From positions 1-58,801 of the forward strand of contig NZ_JACVQF010000177.1 in NCBI RefSeq assembly GCF_014534645.1: DNA of 58,801 nucleotides. The letters are read 5' to 3'. This DNA comes from Streptomyces griseicoloratus (GTDB taxonomy: Bacteria; Actinomycetota; Actinomycetes; Streptomycetales; Streptomycetaceae). The position numbers and the translations under genes are program-made. Shown here piece after piece: positions 44,534-53,908 of this stretch (position 1 is its first letter; every line of letters begins with the position of its first letter). A model generated the notes under the pieces. The model did not search any database. It was not told the origin of the DNA and saw only the letters and a list, made by a program, of their open reading frames with translations.

Positions 44534-45379
44534 ATGGATGGCCGTCTATCGAAGGCGTGCATCAACCTGAGAGTTGTGCCGGCGGACCTGCTGGACGCCC
44601 TCTGTTCCCTGTCAGGACGCCCCTCGCCGCCCTCAGGAGCTCATCCGGCACGGCGCGTCCACGAGCACGTGCTCCACGCAGCGGCCTTGCTGCCGCCGGG
44701 CGTGCTGCAACCGGGCGACATGAGCGCGGCCACCGAGGTACGCGCCGGCCTCCTGAACGCCGACGTACCGCCCGCGGCCGACGGAGCCGCCCGCTGCATC
44801 CAGCACATGGTCGACGACCTGGGCCCCGCCGACCTGTGGACGCTGGCCCGCGACACCGCCATGACCCGCGACGACCTCGCATGGGGCGCCGGCGCGACCC
44901 TGGCGCGGGAACGCCTCGCGCTGCCCGACTCTCTCGACGAACTCGCCGCGCAGGCTATCGTGGACGAACTCGCCGAACGGACCCCGTGCCGGTGGGGCCG
45001 TCACCACACCGATGCCGTTCGTGCCGCCGTGTACCGGACTCTGGCCGACCTCGCCGACGTCCTCCTGGAAGTGTCGGAGTCCACCCCGACACCCCTGGAT
45101 TGGACCGTCGACCACGACGGATGGCGGGCCTCGGCCGTGATCGGCGGGGTGGTCCACGGCGTGGTGGTCCAGCAGGCGGAGAACGCACCCTCCGCCGCAC
45201 AGCCCGTCTGGCACCACCCCTCACCCCCAGCCGCACGCACCGCCTGGCAGTGGCAGATCACGAACGGACCGACCGGGCGCGCCTCCCACGGCTGCGGGCC
45301 GATCCCCTCCGCGCTCGCGGCGCGGCACGCCGCCGAGTGCGCGATCACGGCACTCACCGCCGGAAGATGCAGTCTGTGA
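44534..45379 (+). CDS. Hypothetical protein, 281 aa
   Basis: ATG 44534 has GGGGAGG five bases upstream. The product is soluble, acidic and Ala-rich with strong coding bias. The middle (HMVDDLGPADLWTLARDTA, then WGAGATLARERLALP) is helical, and the C-terminus (DWTVDHDGWRASAVIGGVVH) is beta-rich. No family is recognised and no catalytic motif is evident. It lies after the terminator of the hydrolase operon and so is probably transcribed separately. Confidence 0.7.
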   Translation: MDGRLSKACINLRVVPADLLDALCSLSGRPSPPSGAHPARRVHEHVLHAAALLPPGVLQPGDMSAATEVRAGLLNADVPPAADGAARCIQHMVDDLGPADLWTLARDTAMTRDDLAWGAGATLARERLALPDSLDELAAQAIVDELAERTPCRWGRHHTDAVRAAVYRTLADLADVLLEVSESTPTPLDWTVDHDGWRASAVIGGVVHGVVVQQAENAPSAAQPVWHHPSPPAARTAWQWQITNGPTGRASHGCGPIPSALAARHAAECAITALTAGRCSL

Positions 45380-45540
45380 AGGGCGCGACGATTCGTTCCG
45401 TACTCGGAGTACGACATCGACCGAGCCCTGAGCAGATGACGGGACGGCCAGGGCAGTGGGAAACAATCTACGTGAGCGCGGGAAACGACTTCCGCCCACC
45501 CTCGCGTACCCGCTGATCAGCGAATTCCGTCGGTGCCCCC

Positions 45541-45865
45541 GCTGACGCTCGCGAGCGAATGCTTACGGCGGCGTTCGAGATCGCCACGCGCGACGGTGTC
45601 GACGCGGTCTCCACGCGCGCGGTCTGCGCCGCCGCGGGTGTACAGGCCCCGTCCCTATACCACCACTTCGGCGACCGGGCGGGACTGATCCGCGCTGTCG
45701 TCGATATCGCGTTCGAGGAGTACTTCCACCGCAAGGACGCCGTGATCGCGACGGATGACGCGGACCCGCGCACCCGCGTCGCCGCCGGATGGGACGCGCA
45801 CGTCGCGTTCGTGCTCGCCTACCCGGGTCTCTACCCGGCGATGTACCCGACATCAGGCCCACCGC
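45541..45865 (+). pseudogene. TetR-family regulator, N-terminal half
   Basis: Sequence from PADARERMLTAAFEIATRDG through STRAVCAAAGVQAPSLYHHF gives a complete TetR HTH. It continues to LAYPGLYPAMYPT near 45855, where the ligand domain is cut and replaced by part of an SDR gene in another frame. It cannot make a full regulator. Confidence 0.7.
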
Positions 45866-46510
45866 CCGCCGCAAACCCGAACTCGAGCGTGTCGCCAAGG
45901 ACATCACCGCCGACGGAGGCAACGTACTCGCCATTCAGGCCGACACCACCAACGGCGAAGAGATACAGCGAGCCGTCGCGGCCGCGGTCGAGGAGTGGGG
46001 GCGCCTCGACGGCGCTCTGAACAACGCCGGCCGCAGCCAGGGCGGCGGCCGCCTCGCCGAGGTCACCGACGAGACCTTCGACTCCGTCCTCGAGACCAAC
46101 TTCAAGGGCGTATGGCTGGCGATGCGCGCCGAACTGCAGGCGATGACCGCGCAGGGGACCGCTGGTGGCTCGATCGTCAACATCAGCAGCATCGGTGGCA
46201 CCTTCGGCGCCACCGGGCAGAGCGTGTACGGGGCGACGAAAGCTGCCGTCATCGCCATGAGCCGAGCCGCCGCCGCCGAATACGGCCGCGACGGTGTCCG
46301 TGTCAACTCGGTCGCGCCCGGCTCCACGATGACCGAGATGATGATCGCTTGGCAGCAGCGCGACCCAGGCATCATCGAGCACCTCAGCTCCCTCGCCGCC
46401 CTCGGCCACCCTGGCCAGCCGCGAGATCGCCGAAGCCGCCGCCTGGCTCCTCAGCGACCGCGCGAGCTACGTCACCGGCATGGCCCTCGGCGTCGACGGC
46501 GGCACCGCCC
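45866..46510 (+). pseudogene. Short-chain dehydrogenase, N-truncated and frameshifted
   Basis: The reading frame begins at ARRKPELERVAKDITADGG and has DGALNNAGR, SIVNISSIGGT, the catalytic YGATK (Y-x-x-x-K) and VNSVAPGS, all SDR hallmarks. The cofactor-binding T-G-x-x-x-G-x-G segment is absent, lost at the junction with the TetR fragment. After LAALGHPGQPR the frame shifts near 46415; the ending AAAWLLSDRASYVTG and GVDGGTA lies in another frame. It is non-functional. Confidence 0.75.
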
Positions 46511-46514
46511 CTGG

Positions 46515-47040
46515 CCGCACTGAGCTGAGTCATGCTGAGCCGCGCCGCCACCCCATTCGAGTCGTGCGGCACACGTAAGTGTGGCGGTTGGTCGCTGATG
46601 CGTCGGCGGTGACAGCCAAGTGGATGGTCAGGGTGATACTCCGGCCGCTCGGGCAGCAGGCCCTCGAACTGGCCCCAGAGTTATTTCAGTCAGCCATGAC
46701 GACAGCGGGGGCACAGATCCCCCCTTTGATCACAGAGCATCGCAACTCCACGATTACCGGACCCACGCCCGTTTTGCTGCCGGTATCCCCCAACCGCGCC
46801 TATCCGCGCGACCTCTGAGTGAGCCAGAGCGGCGCCGGCTGCAGCGCACCCACGTGCGCAGTCCGTACCTGTGCCCGGCGAGGGCGCTCGCGGCGACGGA
46901 TTATGCACGCGGCTCGCCGGCCGCGTGGCGGCGAAGCGGCGCCAGCCGCCTCCCCTCGACCATGCCCAGAGGCTTGCGAACGCGGACTGACCCCGCGTCC
47001 GACATGAGACATCGACGGACTGAGACAGGCCCACAGCTCA
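46515..47040. other. No clear gene
   Basis: Short frames exist (e.g. 46579-46818) but none shows consistent coding character. I see no repeat or RNA signature. Confidence 0.35.
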
Positions 47041-47197
47041 CATAACACCGTCCAGACCAGTGTCGTAGGGCAACTGCGCGAGGGCGGCGTCCAGGATCTC
47101 CGGGAACGATGCGGTCATGTCCGTGCCCTGCCTCGAGCGCAGCAGCACCCGGCCGTCGGCCCAGCGGGCGAGCTGGGCGCGGTAGCCGTCCCACTTA
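47041..47197 (-). pseudogene. ATP-dependent DNA ligase, N-terminal fragment at IS junction
   Basis: The reverse strand reads KWDGYRAQLARWADGRVLLR then GTDMTASFPEILDAALAQLP and stops after DGVM. KWDG is an intact motif I with the catalytic Lys. The Lys codon AAG spans the IS boundary, and nothing ligase-like lies beyond the IS, so the upstream part of the gene is lost. Confidence 0.7.
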
Positions 47198-48061
47198 CAC
47201 CGTGTCCCATGTGGTGGTGGTTCGTTGGTCAGGTCATGGGGCGGGGCACGTGGAGTTGGATTGTTCCGGACGGGCTGTGGGAGATCGCGAAGCCACTGAT
47301 CCCACCGCCGAGGGTGCGGCCACAGGGCGGTGGAACACAGGACACGCCTGATGAGACGCTGTTCGCCGCCATCATCTACGTGCTGGTCAGCGGCTGCGCC
47401 TGGCGGGCCCTGCCGCCCTGCTTCGGCATCTCGAAGTCGACCGCCCACCGCCGGTTCCTGATCTGGTCCAGAGCCGGTGTCTGGGGCCGACTGCACGAGG
47501 CCGTGCTGCACCGGCTCGACGACGCCGGCCTCGTCGACGTCACCCGCATCGTCCTCGACACCGCCCACGGCAGGGCCAAAAAAGGGGCGAACACACAGGT
47601 CCGAGCCCCGTGGACCGAGGCAAGCCGGGTTCCAAGATGCACGTCCTGTCGGACGCGAACGGACTGCCTCTCCTCGTCGGCGTCTCCGCCGGCAATACCC
47701 ACGACAGCGAAGGACTGAAGCCGATGGTGGAGGGTCACCAAACGAGACACGACCCCCACCGCGGCCGCCACTTCAAGCCCCAGCGCCTGCATGCCGACAA
47801 AGCTACGACCGGGCCGACCTGCGCAGATGGCTCCGCGGGAAGCGCATCGGCGTGCGCATCGCCCGCAAAGGCATCGAGTCCAGCGAGCGATTAGGGCGCC
47901 GCAGGTGGGTCATCGAGCGGACGATGTCCTGGCTGTCCGGCTACCGTCGACTCAGCCCCCGCTAGGAACGCGATCCCCGCAACTACCTGGCCCTTCTCGG
48001 ACTCGCCGCCGCCCTGTGCTGCTACAAGCGACTCGTCCGCCTCACCACGTAGGACACGGTC
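47198..48061. mobile_element. IS5-family element, 864 bp, degenerate
   Basis: Left repeat ACCGTGTCCCATGTGGTG (47199-47216) matches the complement of the right end (ACCGTGTCCTACGTGGTG, 48043-48060) at 16 of 18 bases. TTA flanks both sides (47195-47197 and 48062-48064), the three-base TNA duplication of IS1031-type IS5 elements. The transposase inside is dead. Confidence 0.75.
47236..48052 (+). pseudogene. IS5-family transposase, frameshifted with internal stop
   Basis: The first frame has IVPDGLWEIAKPLIPPP and GCAWRALPPCFGISKSTAHR through VLDTAHGRAKKG. A run AAAAAAGGGG (47578-47587) marks the normal frameshift site. The next frame gives GSKMHVLSDANGLPLLVGVS, and a third gives YDRADLRRWLRGKRIGVRIA and RRWVIERTMSWLSGYRRLSP. 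A TAG stop follows at about 47963 where RYERN is expected. The tail NYLALLGLAAALCCYKRL ends at 48052. Multiple lesions make it inactive. Confidence 0.8.
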
Positions 48062-48297
48062 TTAGATCTTCGTCTAAGGGGACGCCCGAGAACGGACGCA
48101 GCACGGCGGCGTCCGAAGTGGCGAACAAGCGCCTCCTGGAGCGGGGACTGATGCGGGTGTGAGTAGTTGCGGTACAGGAGCCGTTGAGATCGGTCCTTCT
48201 GCCTCCGCGGTCCCGAGCCCGCACCTGACGAAGGGCGGCGCGCGCAGCTCGGCGCCGGGTTCCGCTCCGGTTCGAACCGGCACCCGTCAGACAGACG

Positions 48298-48615
48298 TCA
48301 CGTGACTCGGCTGATCCCATCGGCCTGCGCGACGGCCACGACCACGGCCAGCAGGCACCAGGCCAGGACGTCGCCCACCGCGGCGGATGCCATAGCCAGC
48401 GTGCCGACCCGGGTCCGGGACGGACCGCTGTCCCGGACGATGCGCGCCCGTACGGGAGCCGCGGTGATGGAAAAGGCCGTTCTCAAGTAGAGGACGAAGA
48501 CTCCGGGCTGGGGGCGTTGGTGCCATACCGGCCGTACAGCAGGGCTGCGGCCCCGGCACCGAGAGCGAACGTCACGGCCGTCGACAGCCCGGGCATGACG
48601 CCCGAAGATCTCACC
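48298..48615 (-). pseudogene. Cation:proton antiporter fragment
   Basis: The reverse strand gives ALGAGAAALLYGRYGTNAPS in one frame and, after a shift near 48485, FVLYL then RTRVGTLAMASAAVGDVLAW and CLLAVVVAVAQADG. This is the mid-section of a KefB/NhaA-like (CPA2) antiporter, about 100 of ~400 residues. Both ends are missing. Confidence 0.65.
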
Positions 48616-48670
48616 TTGCCACTTGTATAGTGGTGGACCGGCGTTGGCTCTTGATGAGGTGGGTGTTGTT

Positions 48671-48928
48671 GTGCCTGGCAGCGAGGCAATGCGCACGGGG
48701 ACACGGCGCCATGCTGCTGTTCGTGGAGGACTACGCCGTGGACGCACTGTGGGGTTGTCTGTTGCGGTCGTCGCGGGAGTCATCGGCACAGTAGCCGGGT
48801 TCAAGCTGGCCGAAGAGGAATCGACTCAACAGCCAGAGGGCGTGATCGTACACACCGTTCCAGAGCAGACCGAAGAGGGTTCGGAGTTCTGGACCAAGGA
48901 GCGAATGCGCCAGGCAGAAGGTCTGTGA
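48671..48928 (+). CDS. Small exported/anchored protein resembling a protease pro-segment
   Basis: GTG 48671 follows GAGGTGGG. The 85-residue product has a basic start (MRTGTRRHAAVRGGLRRG), one hydrophobic helix (VGLSVAVVAGVIGTVAGF) and an acidic tail ending FWTKERMRQAEGL. The tail closely matches FWTPERMEAAKEL in the N-terminal pro-region of the protease encoded on the other strand (48984-50090). It ends exactly where a protease domain would begin. It may be a stand-alone pro-segment-like partner or a truncated paralogue. Confidence 0.6.
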   Translation: MPGSEAMRTGTRRHAAVRGGLRRGRTVGLSVAVVAGVIGTVAGFKLAEEESTQQPEGVIVHTVPEQTEEGSEFWTKERMRQAEGL

Positions 48929-48932
48929 TGCG

Positions 48933-48969
48933 ACTGGTGCCGCCCGATGAAGCACCGGGCGGCACCAGT
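48933..48969. terminator. Bidirectional hairpin terminator
   Basis: ACTGGTGCCGCCCG pairs perfectly over 14 bp with CGGGCGGCACCAGT, between the convergent small gene and the serine protease gene. Confidence 0.75.
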
Positions 48970-48983
48970 GAGCAGAAGACCGT

Positions 48984-50090
48984 TTAGCTGCCGTTCACGG
49001 CGTTGATGACCGCAATGGCGTGGTTCGCGTGCTCGGACGAGAACAGGTCATCACTCGACCGCGGATCGCCCTCGGTGTGGCTGTTGGCTCCGACGATCTT
49101 GATGTTCTGCGAGAAGCCGGTGAGGAAAGGGCCTCCGCTGGACCCTTCGCCCATGTCGCAGTCCATCTTGAGCCGGTTGTCGTAGAAGTTGAAGGGGAAG
49201 GCATCCTCCGTGTTTCCCTGGCAATACATCATGTACTCGCCGTTGTTGAAGTCGGAGGCCGGTCGGTTGTAGCCCTCGGCCGGGTAGCCGAAGGTGTACA
49301 CGTCGTTGTAGTCCGTGTCGAAGCCGAAGCGGTAGCCGTACCCGCCCATGGCATCCTGGATGTTGCCATACGGAGCCAGCGGCTTGAGGATGACCGACCC
49401 CATGTCCGCGTCGAGCATCCTGTCGAAGTCGCCATCGGCGAAAGAGGTGGGCACGATGAGATTCTGTGCCTCCCATTTCCCCCAGGGCTCCTCACCGTTG
49501 CGGTAGGCCGGCACGAAGGTGACGTTGGTGTAGAAGCCGGACTGTCCGCTCTCGCCGTCGTGAAGGCAGTGCGCGGCCGTCCACAGTGCGCTCCTGGTGT
49601 TGGAAACGATCACGGAGGCGCTGCACTTTCCAAGACTTCCGTCAGGCAGGACGACGAACAGCCTCCCCACAACGTTCAGCGGCCAGGAGATGGTAGGCCA
49701 GGGGACCTGCTGAGAGACGGAGGTTTCGGCTGCCTCAGCGCTGATGTCACCGACCATGGGGGCAGTCGCGTCCTTCGGCGGCATGGCATCGGCCTCCGCC
49801 AGCACTCCGGTGTTTGTGGCCCCCCTCGAGCCGGCCCTTTCTTCGACTCGGAGGCCACTCGGTGCTGAGGGTGCCGTCAGCTCCTTGGCTGCCTCCATGC
49901 GCTCGGGCGTCCAGAATGCACTGACGTCTCTGACAGTCTTCTTGGCGGGGACGACGGTGGCGCCAGGGGTGGACGGTTCCGCCGAACCGCCTGCCGCGGC
50001 TGGGGCCGTGAGTCCGGCGACGGTGACTGCAGCCGCGGACATCGCAACGACGCAGGCTCTGCGTATTCGGCCTGCGAGGGGCACTGACAT
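48984..50090 (-). CDS. Secreted trypsin-like serine protease (V8/S1 type)
   Basis: ATG 50090 has GGGAG seven bases upstream. The 368-residue protein has a signal peptide (MSVPLAGRIRRACVVAMSAA, cleaved after an AxA near APAAAGG) and a pro-region containing DVSAFWTPERMEAAKEL. The catalytic domain has WTAAHCLHDG (His), MLDADMGSVIL (Asp) and DMGEGSSGGPF (Ser). The spacing fits glutamyl-endopeptidase-like chymotrypsin-fold proteases. It would act outside the cell. The facing small gene carries a pro-segment-like tail. Confidence 0.9.
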   Translation of the reverse strand: MSVPLAGRIRRACVVAMSAAAVTVAGLTAPAAAGGSAEPSTPGATVVPAKKTVRDVSAFWTPERMEAAKELTAPSAPSGLRVEERAGSRGATNTGVLAEADAMPPKDATAPMVGDISAEAAETSVSQQVPWPTISWPLNVVGRLFVVLPDGSLGKCSASVIVSNTRSALWTAAHCLHDGESGQSGFYTNVTFVPAYRNGEEPWGKWEAQNLIVPTSFADGDFDRMLDADMGSVILKPLAPYGNIQDAMGGYGYRFGFDTDYNDVYTFGYPAEGYNRPASDFNNGEYMMYCQGNTEDAFPFNFYDNRLKMDCDMGEGSSGGPFLTGFSQNIKIVGANSHTEGDPRSSDDLFSSEHANHAIAVINAVNGS

Positions 50091-50504
50091 ACAGGAACTC
50101 CCAACGGAATCAGGTGGGTTACCTGGCAAGGGGGGCGGCGTATGGATCTTCCCCACCACCTATGTAGCCTTGAACATCAACTGCGCAATCTGGCCCGTTC
50201 ATTGCCATGCGCATGTCCATACCGATGCTCTGACAACCCCGATCTCACGTGGGCGTGAGGCCCCAGACTGAAGGCTCAGTGGACTGCCTTTGGCTGATCC
50301 GCGACGGTGAATGCACTCTGGCCCGCCGCGAACTCGTGCGTGAGAGGGGTAGAAACCCGACCCACCCCAAAGACTCACTGATCTTTGAATCTAGAGTTCT
50401 ACATCGGATGCGGAGCCTGGCGCGGCACCCCGCAACCCCTGCCGCATGAACACCACGAACACAGACCCCCGGGCACATCGCCCGCCACCAGGCCGACCGC
50501 TCAC
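50091..50504. other. Promoter side of the protease gene; no gene
   Basis: No convincing reading frame. The proximal part must contain the protease promoter. The distal part near 50390 (with CTAGAG) adjoins the IS remnant. Confidence 0.4.
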
Positions 50505-51060
50505 CTCCCGGAGAAGTACGGCAACTGGCGGGGTGTCTACAACCGGCTGCGGATGTGGGCCGTCGACGCACCTGGGAGCGAGTGTGCACCGCGCTGATGG
50601 CCCAGGCCGACGCCGAAGAGGACCTGGCCTGGGCCGTGTCGGTGGACTCCACGCTCGTGCGGGCTAACCAGCACGCCGGGGCCCGCCAAAAAAAAGGGGG
50701 CCCGGCCGGCGAGCCGGCCGACCACGCCATCGGCCGATCCCGCGGCGGACTGACCACAGAGATCCACCTCGCAGCCGACGCCCGCTGCCGCCCTTTGGCC
50801 TTCGTCCTCACCGCGGGGCAGGCCGGTGACACGCCCGGCTTCACGGACGTCATGGCTCGCCTGCGCGTTCCCCGGCGGCGTGGCCGGCCGCGCACCAGGC
50901 CGGACGTGGCCCTTGCGGACAAGGCCTACTCATCTCGCGCGATCCGCGCCCGCCTGCGCAAAAGCGCGGCATCCGCGCGGTGATCCCCATCCCGGCGGAC
51001 CAGCGGGGCCACCGGCTCCGACGCGGCAGCCGGGGCGGTAGACCGCCGGCCTTCGATCGC
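50505..51060 (+). pseudogene. IS5-family (IS427-like) transposase remnant
   Basis: The fragment begins at KYGNWRGVYNRLRMWAVD, shifts frame near 50570, and continues TWERVCTALMAQADAEEDLA and VSVDSTLVRANQHAGARQ. At 50689-50702 AAAAAAAAGGGGG marks the programmed-shift site. It goes on to HAIGRSRGGLTTEIHLAADA and VALADKAYSSRAIRARLRK, shifts again near 50965 and ends at GRPPAFDR. About 40 N-terminal and 40 C-terminal residues, including the last catalytic Glu, are missing. It is related to the element at 9456. Confidence 0.75.
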
Positions 51061-51770
51061 CAGGCCTCTGTGCATGTTTCCCGGATCTTCCGGTGCTGCC
51101 TGACAGAGCAGTCATGCGGGCGCCGCGCATCCCCAGGCCGATGGAGTCGGGGGCGGGGCTCATCCCGCCAGCTTGGGGCAGCGGGGCAGGCCCGCCGCAG
51201 CAGCCCCCGCACAGAGTCCGCGAAGTCCCTCTTGGGTGTCAGCCGCGGCGATCGCCGGACGACTGCCTGGCCGTGGTGCCGGAACGGTTCCACCCCGCCT
51301 CCCAGCCGATCAGGACGATGGTCAGGAAGCGCGCGGAAAGCAGGTCCGATTACACCAGGCTCGAACCGGTCGCGGACCCGGTCGACGGGCCTTCTCCGCC
51401 ACCAGCCACGCGGTCCGGTCGTCTGCGGGCTGGCGCCTCTTCATACCCGACCCAGCCTGCTCGACCTCGGCTTACCCGGCGTAACGTTCATCAAGATGAT
51501 CTTGCTCTCAGAGGTGTGCCGGTCGATCAATGGCGTGAGGTCGCAGCGCCGCGCGCCCGTTGCAGGCTGCACCGCACCCGGCGCCCGCTCTCGGCTTGCC
51601 GGGGAGCCGGACCCGCCTCTGTGGCCATGGTCCGGAACGTGGCCTTCCCAGCTCTCGCAGGAAGGGGTTCGCCGAGAAGAGCACTTTGTCATGCCTTGTG
51701 CCGTTTCTTGTTCGGGTCGGTCCCTGACCGCCGCCACCGTTCACAGAGAAAGCACGTCTCGTTGATACCG
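51061..51770. other. No clear gene upstream of the MFS gene
   Basis: The frame upstream of the MFS start is open but Arg/Pro-rich and without protein-like segments. A small CAAGA-TGA-TCTTG palindrome lies near 51493. Confidence 0.35.
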
Positions 51771-53021
51771 ATGAAAGTCCGATCTGCTCCGCCCCGGCAT
51801 GCCCGCACCGTCGCCTATGGCCGGGTACGGGGTGTGTATCTGCCTCGTCTCGCGGATGCAGCCGCGGCCTCCATGGCCACCTACGGCATCCCCTTGCTGG
51901 TGCTGGGCACGACGAACTCGTCTTCGCTGACCGGGATCGCCTTCGTGCTGGCGTGGGCGCCACGGCTGTGCACGTTCAGTCTCGCCGGCGTGGCCGTCGA
52001 CCGTTTCGGGCCCGCGCGGGTTTTCCGGCTGGCCGCCACGGCCCGGGCGCTGGTCGCGGGGCTTGCGGCGCCCGCCTTGGCCATGACCGACGACGAAACG
52101 GCCTCGAGCCTGGTGATGCTCCTGGCGGCGTGCGCGGGGTGTCTGACCCAGTTCAGCTACATCGCGGCCGAGAGCGTCGGTGCGGTCGCCAGCCGGGACG
52201 CCGGTGGCGCGGCACACCGCGTCCAGTCGGTCCTGCTGGGCATCGACCAGGCAGCCGCTCTGGCCGGCCCCGCGGCAGGCGGCCTCCTCCTGCAGTGGGG
52301 CGGCTCCAGCGGCATGCTCGCGGTGATCAGCGGCTTATCGATGCTCTCGGCAGCCATCGCCCCGCGCACATGCCACGCACCCCCGCAAGCACCGGAAGCA
52401 ACCGGAGGCGTGGCACGGGGGTGGCGGACCGGCTGGTCCACCCTGCGCGCGCTGCCGAGGCTGGCGTGGCTGGTGGCGGGGCTGGCGCTGTCCAACCTGG
52501 CCCTCGGTCTTCTGGAAGCGGCCACCCCGGTGATCGTGGTGAAGCAACTCGGCCAGTCCAGCGCCTCGGTCGGGCTGGTGTGGTCCTGCGCGGCAGCCGC
52601 CTCGCTGCTGGCAGTCACCACCTGCCGCGTCACCATCGACCGGTGGGGACTGACGAGGGTGGGCCGCTGCGCCGCTGTGGTGACCATCGTGGCGTGCTTC
52701 CTCATCGCGCACGCCGGCTCCTACCCCGCCTACCTGATCCTGACCGCCGTCTTCATGGCCGGCGACAGCGTCCTGGCCGTCGTGCTGCGCACCCTGCGAT
52801 CCCACCTCATCCCCGCCGAAGTGTTCGGCAGCACGCTGTCCGTGACCGTGCTGATCCTGCTCCTCCCCTACCCCCTCGCCGGCATCCTCATGGCACTCGT
52901 CAACCCAGCAGACATACACACGGTGATCACCGTCTGCGCCGTCCTGCAATGCCTCGGACTGGCCTGCGCCTTCACCCGCAGCACCCGCCCCCGGCCACGC
53001 CACGGCAAGCACCGCAGATGA
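51771..53021 (+). CDS. MFS transporter
   Basis: ATG 51771 gives a 416-residue protein with about 12 hydrophobic helices. Typical segments are YLPRLADAAAASMATYGIPL, GIAFVLAWAPRLCTFSLAG with VAVDRFGPARVF (motif A position), and LLAACAGCLTQFSYIAAES. The architecture fits the MFS exporter group. The ribosome site is weak, so the exact start is uncertain; the open frame extends upstream to 51093 but looks non-coding there. No regulator is adjacent. Substrate unknown. Confidence 0.85.
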   Translation: MKVRSAPPRHARTVAYGRVRGVYLPRLADAAAASMATYGIPLLVLGTTNSSSLTGIAFVLAWAPRLCTFSLAGVAVDRFGPARVFRLAATARALVAGLAAPALAMTDDETASSLVMLLAACAGCLTQFSYIAAESVGAVASRDAGGAAHRVQSVLLGIDQAAALAGPAAGGLLLQWGGSSGMLAVISGLSMLSAAIAPRTCHAPPQAPEATGGVARGWRTGWSTLRALPRLAWLVAGLALSNLALGLLEAATPVIVVKQLGQSSASVGLVWSCAAAASLLAVTTCRVTIDRWGLTRVGRCAAVVTIVACFLIAHAGSYPAYLILTAVFMAGDSVLAVVLRTLRSHLIPAEVFGSTLSVTVLILLLPYPLAGILMALVNPADIHTVITVCAVLQCLGLACAFTRSTRPRPRHGKHRR

Positions 53022-53306
53022 GGCCAACACATGCCCCCGAGCGTAAAATCCACAGACGTACGACCACACGCCACCGCCCCCGGCGAATCCCGCTCGCCCA
53101 GAACCAGTGACGCATGACGCCGAGCCAGTCCCCCGCCATGACATGGCGCCAAAGCGTCCCTGTATCGCCTGCCCTGCGCCGTCGAAGGCTGAGGCCACGC
53201 ACGTACGATCGACCACGAACACGGCCGTGTCACGACGCACTTCGACCGGCTTGTGTCGGTGATGAGCGAGGACGGCGCGTCACGTCGGATCGAGGGCGGC
53301 CGGTGA

Positions 53307-53791
53307 GTGGTGAGCCGGGCCTGGGTCATGCAGCGCACCGGTGCGTCGGCCGCCACCGTGAACCGCTGGTACGTCCAGCGCGAGCGGTACCCCGAGGAGC
53401 GCCGGTTCCCGGAGGTGGCGTGCACGGTGGACCGCACCCACTTCTACGACCAGGAGGCCATAGAAGCGTGGTGGAGCGCCTGGCAGGAGGACATCGGTAC
53501 GGGTCTATCGGGGCTGCTGGACGGCGCCCAGGGGACGGCCGGGGCAACCAGGGCGGCGGCTCCGGGCGCGCCCAGCGGGACCGGGCCGTCGCCATCGTCC
53601 TCGCCGAGCTCCGGCAGGCCGGCGGCTACCAGCGCGGCATGGCCGCACGCCTGGCCCGCGAACACGGCGGCGGTGAGCGCAGCTGGCAGCGCGCCCTGAC
53701 CGAAGCCCGCGCCCAGTACGAGCACAGCCAGGACCAGAACGCCGAGGACGACGCGGACAGCGCCCCGCGGGCGGCGCAGCCCTCGCCCTGA
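53307..53791 (+). pseudogene. Plasmid-type HTH regulator, frameshifted
   Basis: GTG 53307 gives VMQRTGASAATVNRWYVQRE, then RRFPEVACTVDRTHFYDQEA and WWSAWQ, an AlpA/MerR-like winged-helix pattern. Near 53545 the protein-like reading moves to another frame: GRAQRDRAVAIVLAELRQAG and REHGGGERSWQRALTEARAQ, with an acidic tail to 53791. One indel would join them into an ~160-residue protein. It could also be two overlapping genes. Confidence 0.55.
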
Positions 53792-53908
53792 CGTCTGTCC
53801 GTGCGGCTGCGCAACGGCCAGCGCCCTGGCCCTCCTAGGGGCTCATCTCAGAACGTTGAACGGCCATGGACACAGCGGTCGGTGAGGTCTGTCCGTGTCC
53901 GGGGCTGC

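Noticed and set aside
48255-48290. tRNA T-arm-like CCGGTTCGAACCGG
   Set aside because: It is a simple palindrome; no acceptor, D or anticodon arms can be built around it.
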